Shown in pieces: positions 1-9,939 of a DNA stretch of 64,000 nt (positions are counted from its first letter, which is position 1; every line of letters begins with the position of its first letter). The stretch comes from Mytilus galloprovincialis. Its lineage: Eukaryota; Mollusca; Bivalvia; Mytilida; Mytilidae. The stretch is from NCBI RefSeq assembly GCF_965363235.1, contig NC_134846.1, forward strand, positions 28,840,218 through 28,904,217. Direction: 5' to 3'. The position numbers and the translations under genes are program-made. The notes under the pieces are model-generated. The model did not search any database and had not been told where the DNA came from. It worked only from the letters and a program-made list of their open reading frames with translations.

Positions 1-1146
1 TTTAATTTTAAATGTGTCAAACCCTCAATTGTAATTTTTCTTGTCCTTTTAATTTACTGTGTATACATGTGTCTGTATTGTTGTCTCTCACACAAGATCA
101 ACAGATTTTATTGTGTTATTGATGTATTTTGTATTTGAAACGATATTAACCTAAAATGTAGAATTTTAGATTACAACACTGCATTTCTTTGCTTCTTTAA
201 ACATAATTTTAGAATTAATGTTTTTTATGATTAACCTTGGTTTTTTATTTGTGAAAAAAAGAACAGCACTTCGTTGTTCATTTTATTTTTAGAGTTTTTT
301 TTATCAGTTATCATTTGTGGCAATTTTAAAACCTTGGTTCGACTTGTAACAGTTTAGTCATTTGAAGTTCTTATTTGAATAAGGATATGGCCCCACAACC
401 TCATTATGTTTCATTCACTTTGAAACTTTCATATTTTGCATTTTCAAGCTTGTGTTTATGTCAGTTTAAAGGGAACGACTTGTAATAATTGAAGGATTAT
501 TTGAATGCAGTATGAATTACCATTCCTGATTAACATGGGAGGTTTTGATGGTCCTGCACCTTCAGTTGTGGCTCATTGACTGATTTTTGCATATTTAGGT
601 CAAAAATTCAACATGATTAGCAATTTACTATCAAAATTACATAAGGATGTATATGTTTCTATGTCTACAGTTTATTTATACCCAGAATGGATCTAATGGA
701 CAACCATTGTCTTTTTCTGATTGCATATTTAGTGTATCTGGATTATGTTATTTCAAGATTAATGCAAGTTTCAAAATTGTCTCAATATTACTTTCAAGTC
801 TCATTGAAATGGAAGAATAGGTCACAAATATCAATCTTTTATCTCTTAGATCCAAGTCTATTTGTTGTTTTACTCTTTGAAAGTAAATCTGATGGATATA
901 TAGAATTGCTATTCATTAAAATGTTTGCTACATTATTTATGATTTAAGTTTGAGATTCTAATCTCAATACTTTAATTACATGTAATAAGACTGAATAAAT
1001 CGTGTGATTTGTTTACTTTCATTTTGGGAAGTAAACATATAGCTTTATCAATTGATTGCATCAAACTATATGCACACCTTTTTTAGCCATTTGATTTTCC
1101 ATTTTTCCTTATCTGCACACAGCACATCTATTAGATATCTGAAATA
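1..1146. other. No recognisable gene
   Basis: AT-rich sequence with only short, unconvincing reading frames, rich in T runs and TTTGAA-like words. It could be intron or 3' untranslated DNA of the minus-strand gene proposed at 2.6-5.4 kb or of a gene off the left edge. I see no splice-flanked coding exon, repeat or RNA gene. Confidence 0.5.
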
Positions 1147-1147
1147 G

Positions 1148-1484
1148 GGCCAAATAAAAATTATGTTTGTTTCCCCTCTCCCCAAACGGGTCAAGAATAA
1201 GCCCCCTTCAGCTTGTCAAATATTTTCCACCAAAAAAAAACCAGGTTTTTTTTAATTCCTGAAATAGTTTGTTTCCATTCTGACATTGAAAGCAAAAGGA
1301 TTGATAATCTAAATAAATACACTCAAATTGAGCACAAACAACTGACAAGTGGCTTCAACTGGATGTCAAACCATCCATGTGAACACACTATGACATCCAG
1401 TTAAAAAAAAGGACCAGCCTGCCTGGTCTGTTTACATAGGATAGAACCAGGAGAGGGGAAATAGACATTCTTTTAAATGTGGCC
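1148..1484. mobile_element. Palindromic MITE-like element
   Basis: Imperfect terminal inverted repeats of about 34 bp face each other: the left end reads GGCCAAATAAAAATTATG and runs into TTTCCCCTCTCC, and the right end is its reverse complement with several mismatches. An inner hairpin (AACTGGATGTCA / TGACATCCAGTT, about 1356-1402) sits between them. No transposase is encoded. No target duplication could be fixed because the flanks extend the palindrome slightly (ATAGG / CCTAT). Confidence 0.5.
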
Positions 1485-1950
1485 TATCAAAGATAAATGA
1501 TCTGCTGAATGACTTATTACCTAAAACAAACTGCAGTTAAATTAATTATCTTTCAACAATTTAAATGTGAAATAGTAAATTTAAGCTTAAAAAACATGAA
1601 GAAAAATGTTAGATTCTTATACATGTAATGTTTGGTCATATATAAATGTTTTCTAATGCTTCATCCTTGTTCTACTTTCAAGCAAATGTGCCAAAAATAT
1701 TATAAAGGACATTTTTTGGAATAATGAAGTAACAAAATGAAATGTTTAAGATAAAGTTGTGAATTAGTGAGTTGAGTTGGGTAATGTCACTAATATTATT
1801 TATTTATTATTTTTTTCAGTAATGGTATATACAGAGATGGATGTGGCTGCAGCTTATGTTGCCTGTGTATTTATTTTGTATTAAATACATGTCAAGACAT
1901 TTTATGTGTTGAATGAAATCCAATATAGTGAAATGTCAAGTTTTTGTTTA

Positions 1951-2001
1951 TTCCAAAGACAAGCGAAAAATGTTGTGAAATTGCACCTCCATACATTCAG
2001 A
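1951..2001 (-). repeat. 51-bp copy of exon-like sequence
   Basis: Nearly identical (about one mismatch) to 2667-2717 in the same orientation. On the minus strand both read SECMEVQF-x-NIFRLSLE; here the frame closes with TAA just after the copy. It is either a duplicated exon end or a short dispersed repeat. Confidence 0.5.
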
Positions 2002-2582
2002 AGTTTATAATAGAAGGGCTGATTTAGATTATACTGAGCTTGAGATCAGTTGAATTTCAATAGTAGTTGAAATGATGTCTCCTTAATTATTATATTTTAG
2101 ATATAATACAGTGATGGTAGTAACATTTTTTTTGACAATCTCACTAATCATGCTTATACACATCATATCAAACAACATGAGTAAAGAAATGGGATATGCA
2201 TTAATGAAACAGCAACTTAACAACACTGTTAACCTAGTGGATAAATATGGTGTTCAACTAAAGATACATGTACTTATAGATTTTAACCCACTACCCCAGT
2301 AGAATCTATTTCTTCAAGTATTGTTCTCTACACACCATGATACCAGTATCATAGAAATGATGGTCATTCTTCCATTCACCCAGTCTTGTAAATGCTTTAT
2401 GTGTCAATATTTGCCCTATTTGATCAAATATATATATATATATATCAATGGATGAGGGAAGGTGAACGTGTGTGCAAAATGACTATTTTAAAGACCTTGT
2501 AACTATAAAGAGAATAATTCTCTGATAAGTTTTATATCGTCGTCAGACTGCACTGGTAGACTTGTACAATGAAAACTCGTAT
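2002..2582. other. No recognisable gene
   Basis: AT-rich with a short TA run near 2430 and a small palindrome ATGATACTGGTATCAT near 2340. A 63-codon forward frame at 2111-2302 has no domain signature and is not counted as a gene. Confidence 0.4.
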
Positions 2583-2816
2583 CTAAACAAAGGTCGCACA
2601 TTCGGTTTTATGTTGTTTAACATTAGGATGTCGTAGGCACTTAAAATTAAGGTAAAGTGTAAAAAATTCCAAAGACAAGCGAAAAATGTTCTGAAATTGC
2701 ACCTCCATACATTCAGACATGTTGAACATTGCATATAAAGTAACTGCTAAAGGTTTCATGATTTTGCCTTTCTGTTTCAATTCCTTGAAAAGAACTTCCC
2801 TTATTTTCCAGGACAT
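2583..2816 (-). CDS. Possible second (terminal) exon, unknown protein
   Basis: A minus-strand frame opens at a good acceptor (pyrimidine-poor tract ending CTTCCAG at 2817-2824) and runs 77 residues to a stop at 2583. The first half reads MSWKIREVLFKELKQKG and continues with KIMKPLAVTLYAMFN, which has amino-acid composition like real protein; the second half is less convincing. The acceptor is phase 0, matching the donor of the candidate first exon at 5317-5409, so the two could be spliced with the Helentron-like repeats at 3.3-4.7 kb inside the intron. I do not recognise the family. The true 3' border could be an internal donor near 2690-2700, because the 51 bp at 2667-2717 is duplicated at 1951-2001. 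Confidence 0.25.
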   Translation of the reverse strand: MSWKIREVLFKELKQKGKIMKPLAVTLYAMFNMSECMEVQFQNIFRLSLEFFTLYLNFKCLRHPNVKQHKTECATFV

Positions 2817-3293
2817 CTGGAAGTTTATGAACAAGTGTGCATCAACCAATAAAATCAATTTTCTCTAATTTGAATTAATTGAATCCTAGTGGTTAAGGGA
2901 GAAGGGCTATTCTCTAAAATGAATATTTAATGTGTGCATCTTAGATTTTTTTTGATCAGCAATCGGTTCTGATGGAACTTGAAATTCAGACTTTAACATA
3001 TAGATAAGTAAAAGCATTAGGTTAAGGTAGCTACCGTTTGATTTTTTTTGGGGGGTGAAGAGACCAGGATGAATGTTGAAAAAAAAGAGGCAGAATAAAC
3101 TTATAAAGAAGGGCAGGACCGAATAGAGAGAAAAATAAGAATGCAGGACAAAATTTTCAACCTAGCCCTTACTAAAATCAAAATGGTAGCTCCTTTACAT
3201 AGTTATAGTGTGCACTTTAGAAAGAAGGAAAAAAAAAACGATCAAAGAGAGGTATCTATGCAATAAGGTCCTCATGCCATTCAGGCAGTTTTT
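2817..3293. other. Presumed intron, nothing recognised
   Basis: AT-rich with homopolymer tracts; no exon, element end or RNA gene detected. Confidence 0.4.
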
Positions 3294-3842
3294 AGCTCAC
3301 CTGACCTGAAAGGTCAAGTGAGCTTTTCTCATCACTTGGCATCCGTCGTCCGTCACAAAAATCTTCTCTGAAACTACTTGGTCAAATTTAACCAAAATTG
3401 GCCACAATCATCATTGGGGTATCTAGTTTTAAAAAAGTGTGGCGTGACCTGGCCAACCAACCAAGATGGCTGCCATGGCTAAAATAGTACATGGGGGTGA
3501 AATGTAGATTTTGGCTTATATCTCTAAAACCAAAGCATTTAGAGCAAATCGGACATGGGGTGAAATTGTCTATTAAATCAAGATATATCTGCCCTGAAAT
3601 TTTCAGACAAATCGGACAACCAGTTGTTTGGTTGCTGCCCCCGAATTAGTAATTTTAAGGAAATTTGCAGATTTTGGTTATCTTGAATGTTGTTATAGAG
3701 TTAAACTGTAAACAGCAATAATGTTCAGCAAAATAAGATCTACAAATAATTCTGCATGACCAAAATTGTCAACCGACCCTTTAAGGAGTTATTGCCCTGT
3801 ATATTCAATTTTTAACAATTTTCATCAATTTTTATACACTGT
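3294..3842 (+). mobile_element. Helentron-like element H1, 5' part
   Basis: Begins with the family hairpin AGCTCACCTGACC / GGTCAAGTGAGCT, then the same unit that is repeated three times at 10911-12418 (TGAAACTACTTGGTCAAATT, CCAACCAACCAAGATGGC and so on). Only about one unit is present, and it passes without the normal 3' end into family H2 sequence near 3843. It is therefore a truncated or recombined copy. Confidence 0.65.
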
Positions 3843-4696
3843 AAAAATTGGAAAATGTTTTGGTTGTATATTGGTATCGCGTTTGCGTCGTTATCGACAT
3901 CCGAAGACTTGGTTTTCACACTATAACTTTAGTATGAGTGAATAGAAATCTATGAAATTTAAACACGAGGTTAATGACCATAACGGGAAAGTTGAGATTG
4001 ATTTGGAAGTTTTGGTTTGGGACTAGGGGCCAAGAAGGGCCCAAATAAGCATTTTCTTGGTTTTCGCACTATAACTTTAGTTTTAAGTGAATAGAAATCT
4101 GAAATTTTGACACAAGGTTTATGACCACTAAAGGAAGGTTGGGATTGATTTTGGGAGTTTTGGTCCCAACATTTTAGGAATTGGGGGCCAAAACAGGGCC
4201 CAAATAAGCATCATTCTTGGTTTTCAAACAATAACTTTAGTATAAGTAAATAGAAATCAATGAAATTTAAACACAAGGTGTATGAACACAGAAGGAAGGT
4301 TGGGAGTTGAGGTCCCAACAGTTTAGGAATTGGGGGCCAAAAAGGGCCCAAATAAGCATTATTCTTGGTTTTCGCACCATAACTTAAGTATAAGTAAATA
4401 GAAATCTATGAAATTTAAACACAAGGTTTATGACCATAAAAGGAAGGTTGGGATTGATGTTTGGAGTTTTGGTCCAAAATTAAACTTTGTTTGAATTCAT
4501 CAAAAATTGAATAATTGGGGTTCTTTGATATGCCGAATCTAACTGTGTATGTAGATTCTTAATTTTTGGTCCCATTTACAAATTGGTCTACATTAAGGTC
4601 CAAAGGGTCGAAAATTAAACTAAGTTTAATTGTAACAAAAATTGAATTCTTTGGGTTCTTTGATATGCTGAATCTAAACATGTACTTCGATTTTTA
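3843..4696 (+). mobile_element. Helentron-like element H2 fragment (tandem units)
   Basis: Tandem units start with TTGGTTTTC at 3909, 4057, 4217 and 4365 (spacing 148, 160 and 148 bp) and contain AAGGAAGGTTGGGATTGAT and CCAAATAAGCAT. From about 3940 to 4695 the sequence is almost identical to 8706-9463. No coding capacity. The true 5' end of the family (TTTTATACGACCGCA) is missing here. Confidence 0.7.
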
Positions 4697-5316
4697 TGCA
4701 GTTAAGCTGCATTATGCGAGCACCCTAGATTTGTGTTCTACCCAATAAATCCTGAAATACTTGCCATTGTTATTATATAGCTTGTTACTATGTTATATAT
4801 AACTAATTGAACACTTTTTTAATACTTTTTATTCTGGATTACAAAAAAAATGACCAGAAAAACCTTAAATGATCGTCGATTTATCCAAAAGTTTTAAAGT
4901 TACACATAGGAAGTAGTGCTTATTAAAAATCCTTGTGTAGTTCATTATGACTTGTGCTTTTAGCTAAGATGTCAAAGAACAATTGTATGAAATATTTAAT
5001 CGCCGAAAATCTCTTAAGACAAGCAGTTTAGATTTCCCAAATGACAAAAGTCGTAGTAATATTGTTTGTCATCAATACTTGAATACGTAGTACAACTACG
5101 TCAGTAGTCTATTATATAATTCAACGGTTCATGCTGTTGGCGGCAATTTCAAATTAGAAAAAGAAATTTTCGTAGCTTTTCAATTTGGAGGCAAGTGTGC
5201 AAATTAGCGGTGGTCCGAGACCTTCCACTTTTGCAAGCGGAATTTCGACAAGGATAGTTGGTTGCTAGCTACGCCCGACGTAGTCGCCTTACATTTGAAA
5301 GAAAATAAGAAATTAC
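4697..5316. other. Presumed first intron of the 5.4-kb gene
   Basis: No repeat family or exon recognised. CpG becomes more frequent toward 5100-5316, consistent with nearness to the promoter. Confidence 0.35.
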
Positions 5317-5409
5317 TTTGCAAACCTTTTCGCCATGTTCACCAAAGTCTCCAATTAAACGAGCTAAAAACTTATTTTTATCATTATCATTCATGACGGC
5401 GATGTTCAT
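5317..5409 (-). CDS. Candidate first coding exon, unknown protein
   Basis: The minus-strand ATG at 5409 follows GAACAAA, an acceptable animal start context. It opens 31 codons beginning MNIAVMNDNDKNKFLARL and ending GEHGEKVCK, followed directly by a GTAATT donor (5316 downward), phase 0. The exon lies just inside the only CpG-rich patch of the left 16 kb. Downstream exons should lie at lower coordinates; the best candidate starts at 2816. I do not recognise the protein. A later in-frame Met at residue 6 could be the actual start. Confidence 0.4.
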
Positions 5410-5419
5410 TTTGTTCAAC

Positions 5420-5590
5420 CGCTAGCTTTATACATAAAATCGCCGACAAATATTGTATAAATTCGAGAAAAAAATCGTATCTGATTGACAAAAACAACAT
5501 TGTAAACACATAACAATGGCGTCCGTCAAGACAAAATTTTACAAAATCGGATCCGGAAGCGGATAAGTGTAATTCCGGGTTTGACGATCA
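5420..5590 (-). promoter_or_regulatory. CpG-rich promoter with YY1- and ETS-like sites
   Basis: AACAATGGCGTCC at about 5512-5524 resembles the YY1 consensus, and ATCCGGAAGCGG at about 5551-5562 resembles an ETS site. CpG is frequent compared with the AT-rich surroundings. Such pairs are typical of TATA-less housekeeping promoters. They stand 100-150 bp upstream of the ATG at 5409, supporting a minus-strand transcription start here. A bidirectional promoter is possible. Confidence 0.4.
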
Positions 5591-6030
5591 TTTACAAAAT
5601 AAATTCAAGCAGGTGAAAAAATACATCTATGCATGGTAAATGAATATAAACACTAGTATTGTAAACCAAAAGATATATGTAAAAGAAAGAAAAAGCAGGA
5701 AAATATTTTATTCAGAAACAAAAAATTACTTTTTGATAAATTTTAATTTAAAAATCCAATACAACGTGACAGCTTGGAACAGTATATCTAACAATATACA
5801 TGTTCATGGTCACAGTCTAAATTTTCTTTATAAATGATAAATGATGATAATGCATGTGAGATGCTTTTAAAGTGTAAACATATTACTGCAATTTCGAGGG
5901 GTTATTTGTTTTTTCTCCGCAATTTTGAAGGGTCAATTAAAGTAGCTGAAAGTTTCATTCTTTATTTTCACAAATAATGCAACTATATTATATATATACC
6001 TTAATGTAAGTAAATCATATGATATATAGG
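5591..6030. other. No recognisable gene
   Basis: AT-rich. The forward 65-codon frame at 5640-5837 is low-complexity and lacks domain features. Confidence 0.4.
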
Positions 6031-6108
6031 TGGCATTCCTTTGCGCCACTCTACCCCCTCCTGTTTGATAACTTGGAAACGGTCGAGCTCCCGACCCCTA
6101 AACCATAT

Positions 6109-6297
6109 GAGGGGCACATCCAGGATTTTAGGTTTGGAGGGGCGCAAACTTAAATTTTCGCCGAGCAGAGCGAGGCTAAAAAAAAATTGCGGTAAAATTA
6201 TTGGAATTTTCTTTATTAAGCTGAGAACAACCCATGCTTTGCAAATTTAAAGGGGGGGTGCAAGCCTGCAACCCTCCCCCGTCTGAATCCACCCCTG
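6109..6297. mobile_element. 189-bp MITE with CATAT target duplication
   Basis: Inserted in the 120-bp array. CATAT at 6104-6108 is repeated at 6298-6302, and the uninterrupted array units contain the site once (CCATATATATTC). Ends are GAGGGGCACATCCAGGAT and GAATCCACCCCTG, an imperfect inverted repeat related to the GTGGCGGATCCAG elements at 7736 and 13647. No coding capacity. Confidence 0.6.
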
Positions 6298-6311
6298 CAT
6301 ATATTCAAGTA

Positions 6312-7279
6312 GGCACTGGCTATGGTTACATTGAAATGTAACAATAATAAAAATATTATTGTTACATTGGAGACTAAATGCCGGAATGCATGGTTGGATA
6401 AGGACCTGTTTAATTACGATTGTAACAATAATTATTGAGGCTACGGTTACATTGCGTTATTGTTACATGAAAAACAGCAATGTACGATGGGAGTAGTAAT
6501 ATGTACTAAATAATAAAAGTTGAAGACATTTATTTTACATAAATTTATTACATACAATTTATTTACTGTAATTTTTTTTTTACAATGACTGAATTTCTAC
6601 AAATCCAGTAAGTGGTTTTTAAAGTCTGACACATTTTTGATGAATGAAATTACGTCCTCCACGGATACGTGTACATACAGAAGTTCTTAGTATTTAAGTT
6701 ACAGTTAGCAAACTTTGCTTTTGATGTATCAATTTGCGACAAGTTGTATAGCTGTATGAAATTTATGTCTTGATATTGTTTCAGTTTCGTTTAAAACGCA
6801 TCCCAAGTTTTATTTTTTTCACCCTAAACAAAATTGGTTCAAAGTATAATGAAAGTAATAAGAGTAGGTGTGCAGTTAAATACTTTTAAAAAAGTGAAAC
6901 CATTGAACTATATTTTTCGCCTTTGACACTCCTAATCTTGAGTAGTATCTTTAAGAACATCTAAACCATTTATAAGTAAAACTATTCAAGTTATACACCA
7001 TTTGTTGATTAATAAAATTATTTATCAGTATTACAAGTATTGTTTAGTACATATGAAAGAATTAAGCAATACAACTATAGAAAATTTAAGTTTAATAAAT
7101 CTAGTGTAAATTGCTGTTTTTCATGTAACAATAACGTAATGTAACCGTAGCCTTAGTAATTATTGTTACATTCGTAATCAATCGGTTCCTCGCCCAACTT
7201 TGCATTCCGGCAATTAGTCTCCAATGTAACAATAATATTTTTATTATTGTTACATTTCCATGTAACCGTAGCCAGTGCC
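6312..7279. mobile_element. MULE-like foldback element, 968 bp
   Basis: Terminal inverted repeats of about 170 bp (6312-6481 and 7110-7279) start GGCACTGGCTATGGTTACAT and end AGCCAGTGCC. A perfect 9-bp target duplication, ATTCAAGTA, flanks it at 6303-6311 and 7280-7288. Long inverted ends with a 9-bp duplication point to the Mutator (MULE) superfamily or a foldback relative. Each arm holds a sub-palindrome built from TGTAACAATAAT. The 628-bp centre has no transposase, so it is non-autonomous. Confidence 0.8.
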
Positions 7280-7735
7280 ATTCAAGTATAGGACAATATA
7301 ATAAATAAAAAATGAAATATAGGGGGAGTCCCTGGAGTTACCCCACCCCCTCCCTGAGGTCACTGTTCACCCTCCTGTTTGAGAACTTGGAAATGGTCAA
7401 GATCCTTACCCCTAAACCATATATACTCATGTATGGGACAATATAACAAATCAAATGAAATATAAGTGAAGTCCCTGTGGTCATCCCAACCCTCCTGTTT
7501 GAGAACTTGGAAACGGTCGAGATCCCCACACCAAAACAATATATATTCATGTATGGATCAATATAACTAATTAAATGAAATATAGGGGGAGTCCCTTGGG
7601 TCACCCTACCCTTCCTGTTTGAGAACTTGGAAACCAATGAGATCCCCACCCCTAAACCATATATATTCATGTATGGGACAATATAACAAATAAAATGAAA
7701 TGTAGGGGAAGTCCCTAGGGTCACCCTACCCCCAG

Positions 7736-7965
7736 TGGCGGATCCAGAATTTTTCATAAGTGGGGCCCACTGACTGACCTAAAAGGGGCCCGCTCCAGTC
7801 ACGCTTCAGTGATTCCCTATATAAGCAACCAAATTTTTTCCCCAAAAGGGGGACTATATATACTATATATGAATGTTTAATGTTGAGGCAACATTGCCAC
7901 AGTTTTCATAATTACGGTTGCCTTGGTTTTTGGTTAACTGCCTTCAGCGCTTACAGCGCTTTGAT
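7736..7965. mobile_element. GTGGCGGATCCAG-type element fragment
   Basis: Starts CAGTGGCGGATCCAGAATTT and includes GGGGCCCACTGACTGACC. The same head sequence opens the 109-bp element at 13645. The right end is unclear and merges into sequence before the H3 Helentron-like element, with a small palindrome AGCGCTTACAGCGCT near 7947-7961. Confidence 0.4.
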
Positions 7966-8444
7966 TGTAGAGCCTGCAACATAGGGATGGTCATCCGGCG
8001 GCGTTAGCTAACTTTTTTAAAGCTTTATATTTTAGAAGGTGGAAGACCTGGATGCTTCATACTTTGTATATAGATGCCTCATGTTACGAAGTTTCCGTCA
8101 GTCACATGTCCAATGTCCTTGACCTCATTTTCATGGTTCAGTGACCACTTGAAAAATAAATGTTCAAATTTTTTGTAATGTTGAATTCTCTCTTATTATA
8201 AGTAATAGGATATCTATATTTGATATGGTCCTCATGTCTGTCAAACAGTTTTCACTTGACCTCAATCTCATTTCATGGATCAGTAAACAAGGTTAAGTTC
8301 TGGTGGTCAAGTCCATATCTCAGATACTATAAGCAATAGGGCTAGTATATTCGGTGTATGGAAGGACTGTAAGGTGTACATGTCCAACTGGCAGGTGTCA
8401 TCTGACCTTGACCTCATTTTCATGGTTCAGTGGTTATAGTTAAT
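7966..8444 (+). mobile_element. Helentron-like element H3, 5' part
   Basis: Starts GTAGAGCCTGCAACATAGGG and contains tandem units marked by CCTTGACCTCATTTTCATGG (about 8116, 8257 and 8404, spacing roughly 145 bp). It is interrupted at 8444 by the start of H2. Its 3' end, with hairpin plus CTAG, lies at 13488-13593. A nearly identical copy is at 9464-9939. Confidence 0.65.
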
Positions 8445-9463
8445 TTTTATACGACCGCAAAAATTTTAATTTTTCGTCGTATATTGCTATCACGTTGGCG
8501 TCGTTGTCCAAATACTTTTAGTTTTCGCACTCTAACTTTAGTAAAAGTGAATAGAAATCTATGAAATTTTAACACAAGGTTTATGACCACAAAAGGAAGG
8601 TTGGGATTGATTTTGGGAGTTTTGATCCCAACATTTTAGGAATTACGGGCCAAAAAGGGCCCAAATAAGCATTTTCTTGGTTTTCACACAATAACTTAAG
8701 TTTAAGTTAATAGAAATCTATGAAATTTAAACACGAGGTTAATGACCATAACGGGAAAGTTGAGATTGATTTGGAAGTTTTGGTTTGGGACTAGGGGCCA
8801 AGAAGGGCCCAAATAAGCATTTTCTTGGTTTTCGCACTATAACTTTAGTTTTAAGTGAATAGAAATCTGAAATTTTGACACAAGGTTTATGACCACTAAA
8901 GGAAGGTTGGGATTGATTTTGGGAGTTTTGGTCCCAACATTTTAGGAATTGGGGGCCAAAACAGGGCCCAAATAAGCATCATTCTTGGTTTTCAAACAAT
9001 AACTTTAGTATAAGTAAATAGAAATCAATGAAATTTAAACACAAGGTCTATGAACACAGAAGGAAGGTTGGGAGTTGAGGTCCCAACAGTTTAGGAATTG
9101 GGGGCCAAAAAGGGCCCAAATAAGCATTATTCTTGGTTTTCGCACCATAACTTAAGTATAAGTAAATAGAAATCTATGAAATTTAAACACAAGGTTTATG
9201 ACCATAAAAGGAAGGTTGGGATTGATGTTTGGAGTTTTGGTCCAAAATTAAACTTTGTTTGAATTCATCAAAAATTGAATAATTGGGGTTCTTTGATATG
9301 CCGAATCTAACTGTGTATGTAGATTCTTAATTTTTGGTCCCATTTACAAATTGGTCTACATTAAGGTCCAAAGGGTCGAAAATTAAACTAAGTTTAATTG
9401 TAACAAAAATTGAATTCTTTGGGTTCTTTGATATGCTGAATCTAAACATGTACTTCGATTTTT
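8445..9463 (+). mobile_element. Helentron-like element H2, first copy, 3'-truncated
   Basis: Begins with TTTTATACGACCGCA (8445-8459), the inverted match of which, TGCGGTCGTATAAAA, is at 13448-13462. Tandem units of about 150-160 bp follow. From about 8706 to 9463 it is almost identical to 3940-4695. It breaks off at 9463, where a second copy of H3 begins. Confidence 0.7.
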
Positions 9464-9939
9464 GTAGAGCCTGCAACATAGGGATGGTCATCCGGCGGCG
9501 TTAGCTAACTTTTTTAGAGCTTTATATTTTAGAAGGTGGAAGACCTGGATGCTTCATACTTTGTATATAGATGCCTCATGTTACGAAGTTTCCGTCAGTC
9601 ACATGTCCAATGTCCTTGACCTCATTTTCATGGTTCAGTGACCACTTGAAAAAAAAGTTCAAATTTTTTGTAATGTTGAATTCTCTCTTATTATAAGTAA
9701 TAGGATATCTATATTTGATATGGTCCTCATGTCTGTCAAACAGTTTTCACTTGACCTCAATCTCATTTCATGGATCAGTAAACAAGGTTAAGTTCTGGTG
9801 GTCAAGTCCATATCTCAGATACTATAAGCAATAGGGCTAGTATATTCGGTGTATGGAAGGACTGTAAGGTGTACATGTCCAACTGGCAGGTGTCATCTGA
9901 CCTTGACCTCATTTTCATGGTTCAGTGGTTATAGTTAAT
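9464..9939 (+). repeat. Duplicate of H3 5' part
   Basis: Copy of 7966-8444 displaced by 1497 bp with only a few differences (for example TTTTTTAGAGC against TTTTTTAAAGC, and one small indel). It forms one end of a direct tandem duplication of about 1.5 kb, produced by unequal exchange or by assembly duplication. Confidence 0.75.

Larger units (their letters stand above)
6031..7735. repeat. 120-bp tandem array, split by two insertions
   Basis: CCTGTTTGAGAACTTGG recurs at 7374, 7494 and 7614, an exact 120-bp period; a further unit lies at 6041-6108. Each unit also holds CCCCTAAACCATATATA and GGGACAATATAAC. The leftmost unit is cut after CCATAT by the element at 6109-6297, and the continuing ATATTCAAGTA is cut again by the element at 6312-7279. 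The open minus-strand frame across 7338-7757 is just the repeat read three times (120 is divisible by 3). Confidence 0.8.

Noticed and set aside
5514-5564. Forward ATGGCGTCC mini-frame of 16 codons
   Set aside because: Better explained as a YY1-type promoter site; the frame ends at once and has no donor.
7338-7757. 139-codon minus-strand open frame
   Set aside because: It is the 120-bp non-coding tandem repeat read in frame three times; the length is divisible by 3, so it stays open by chance.
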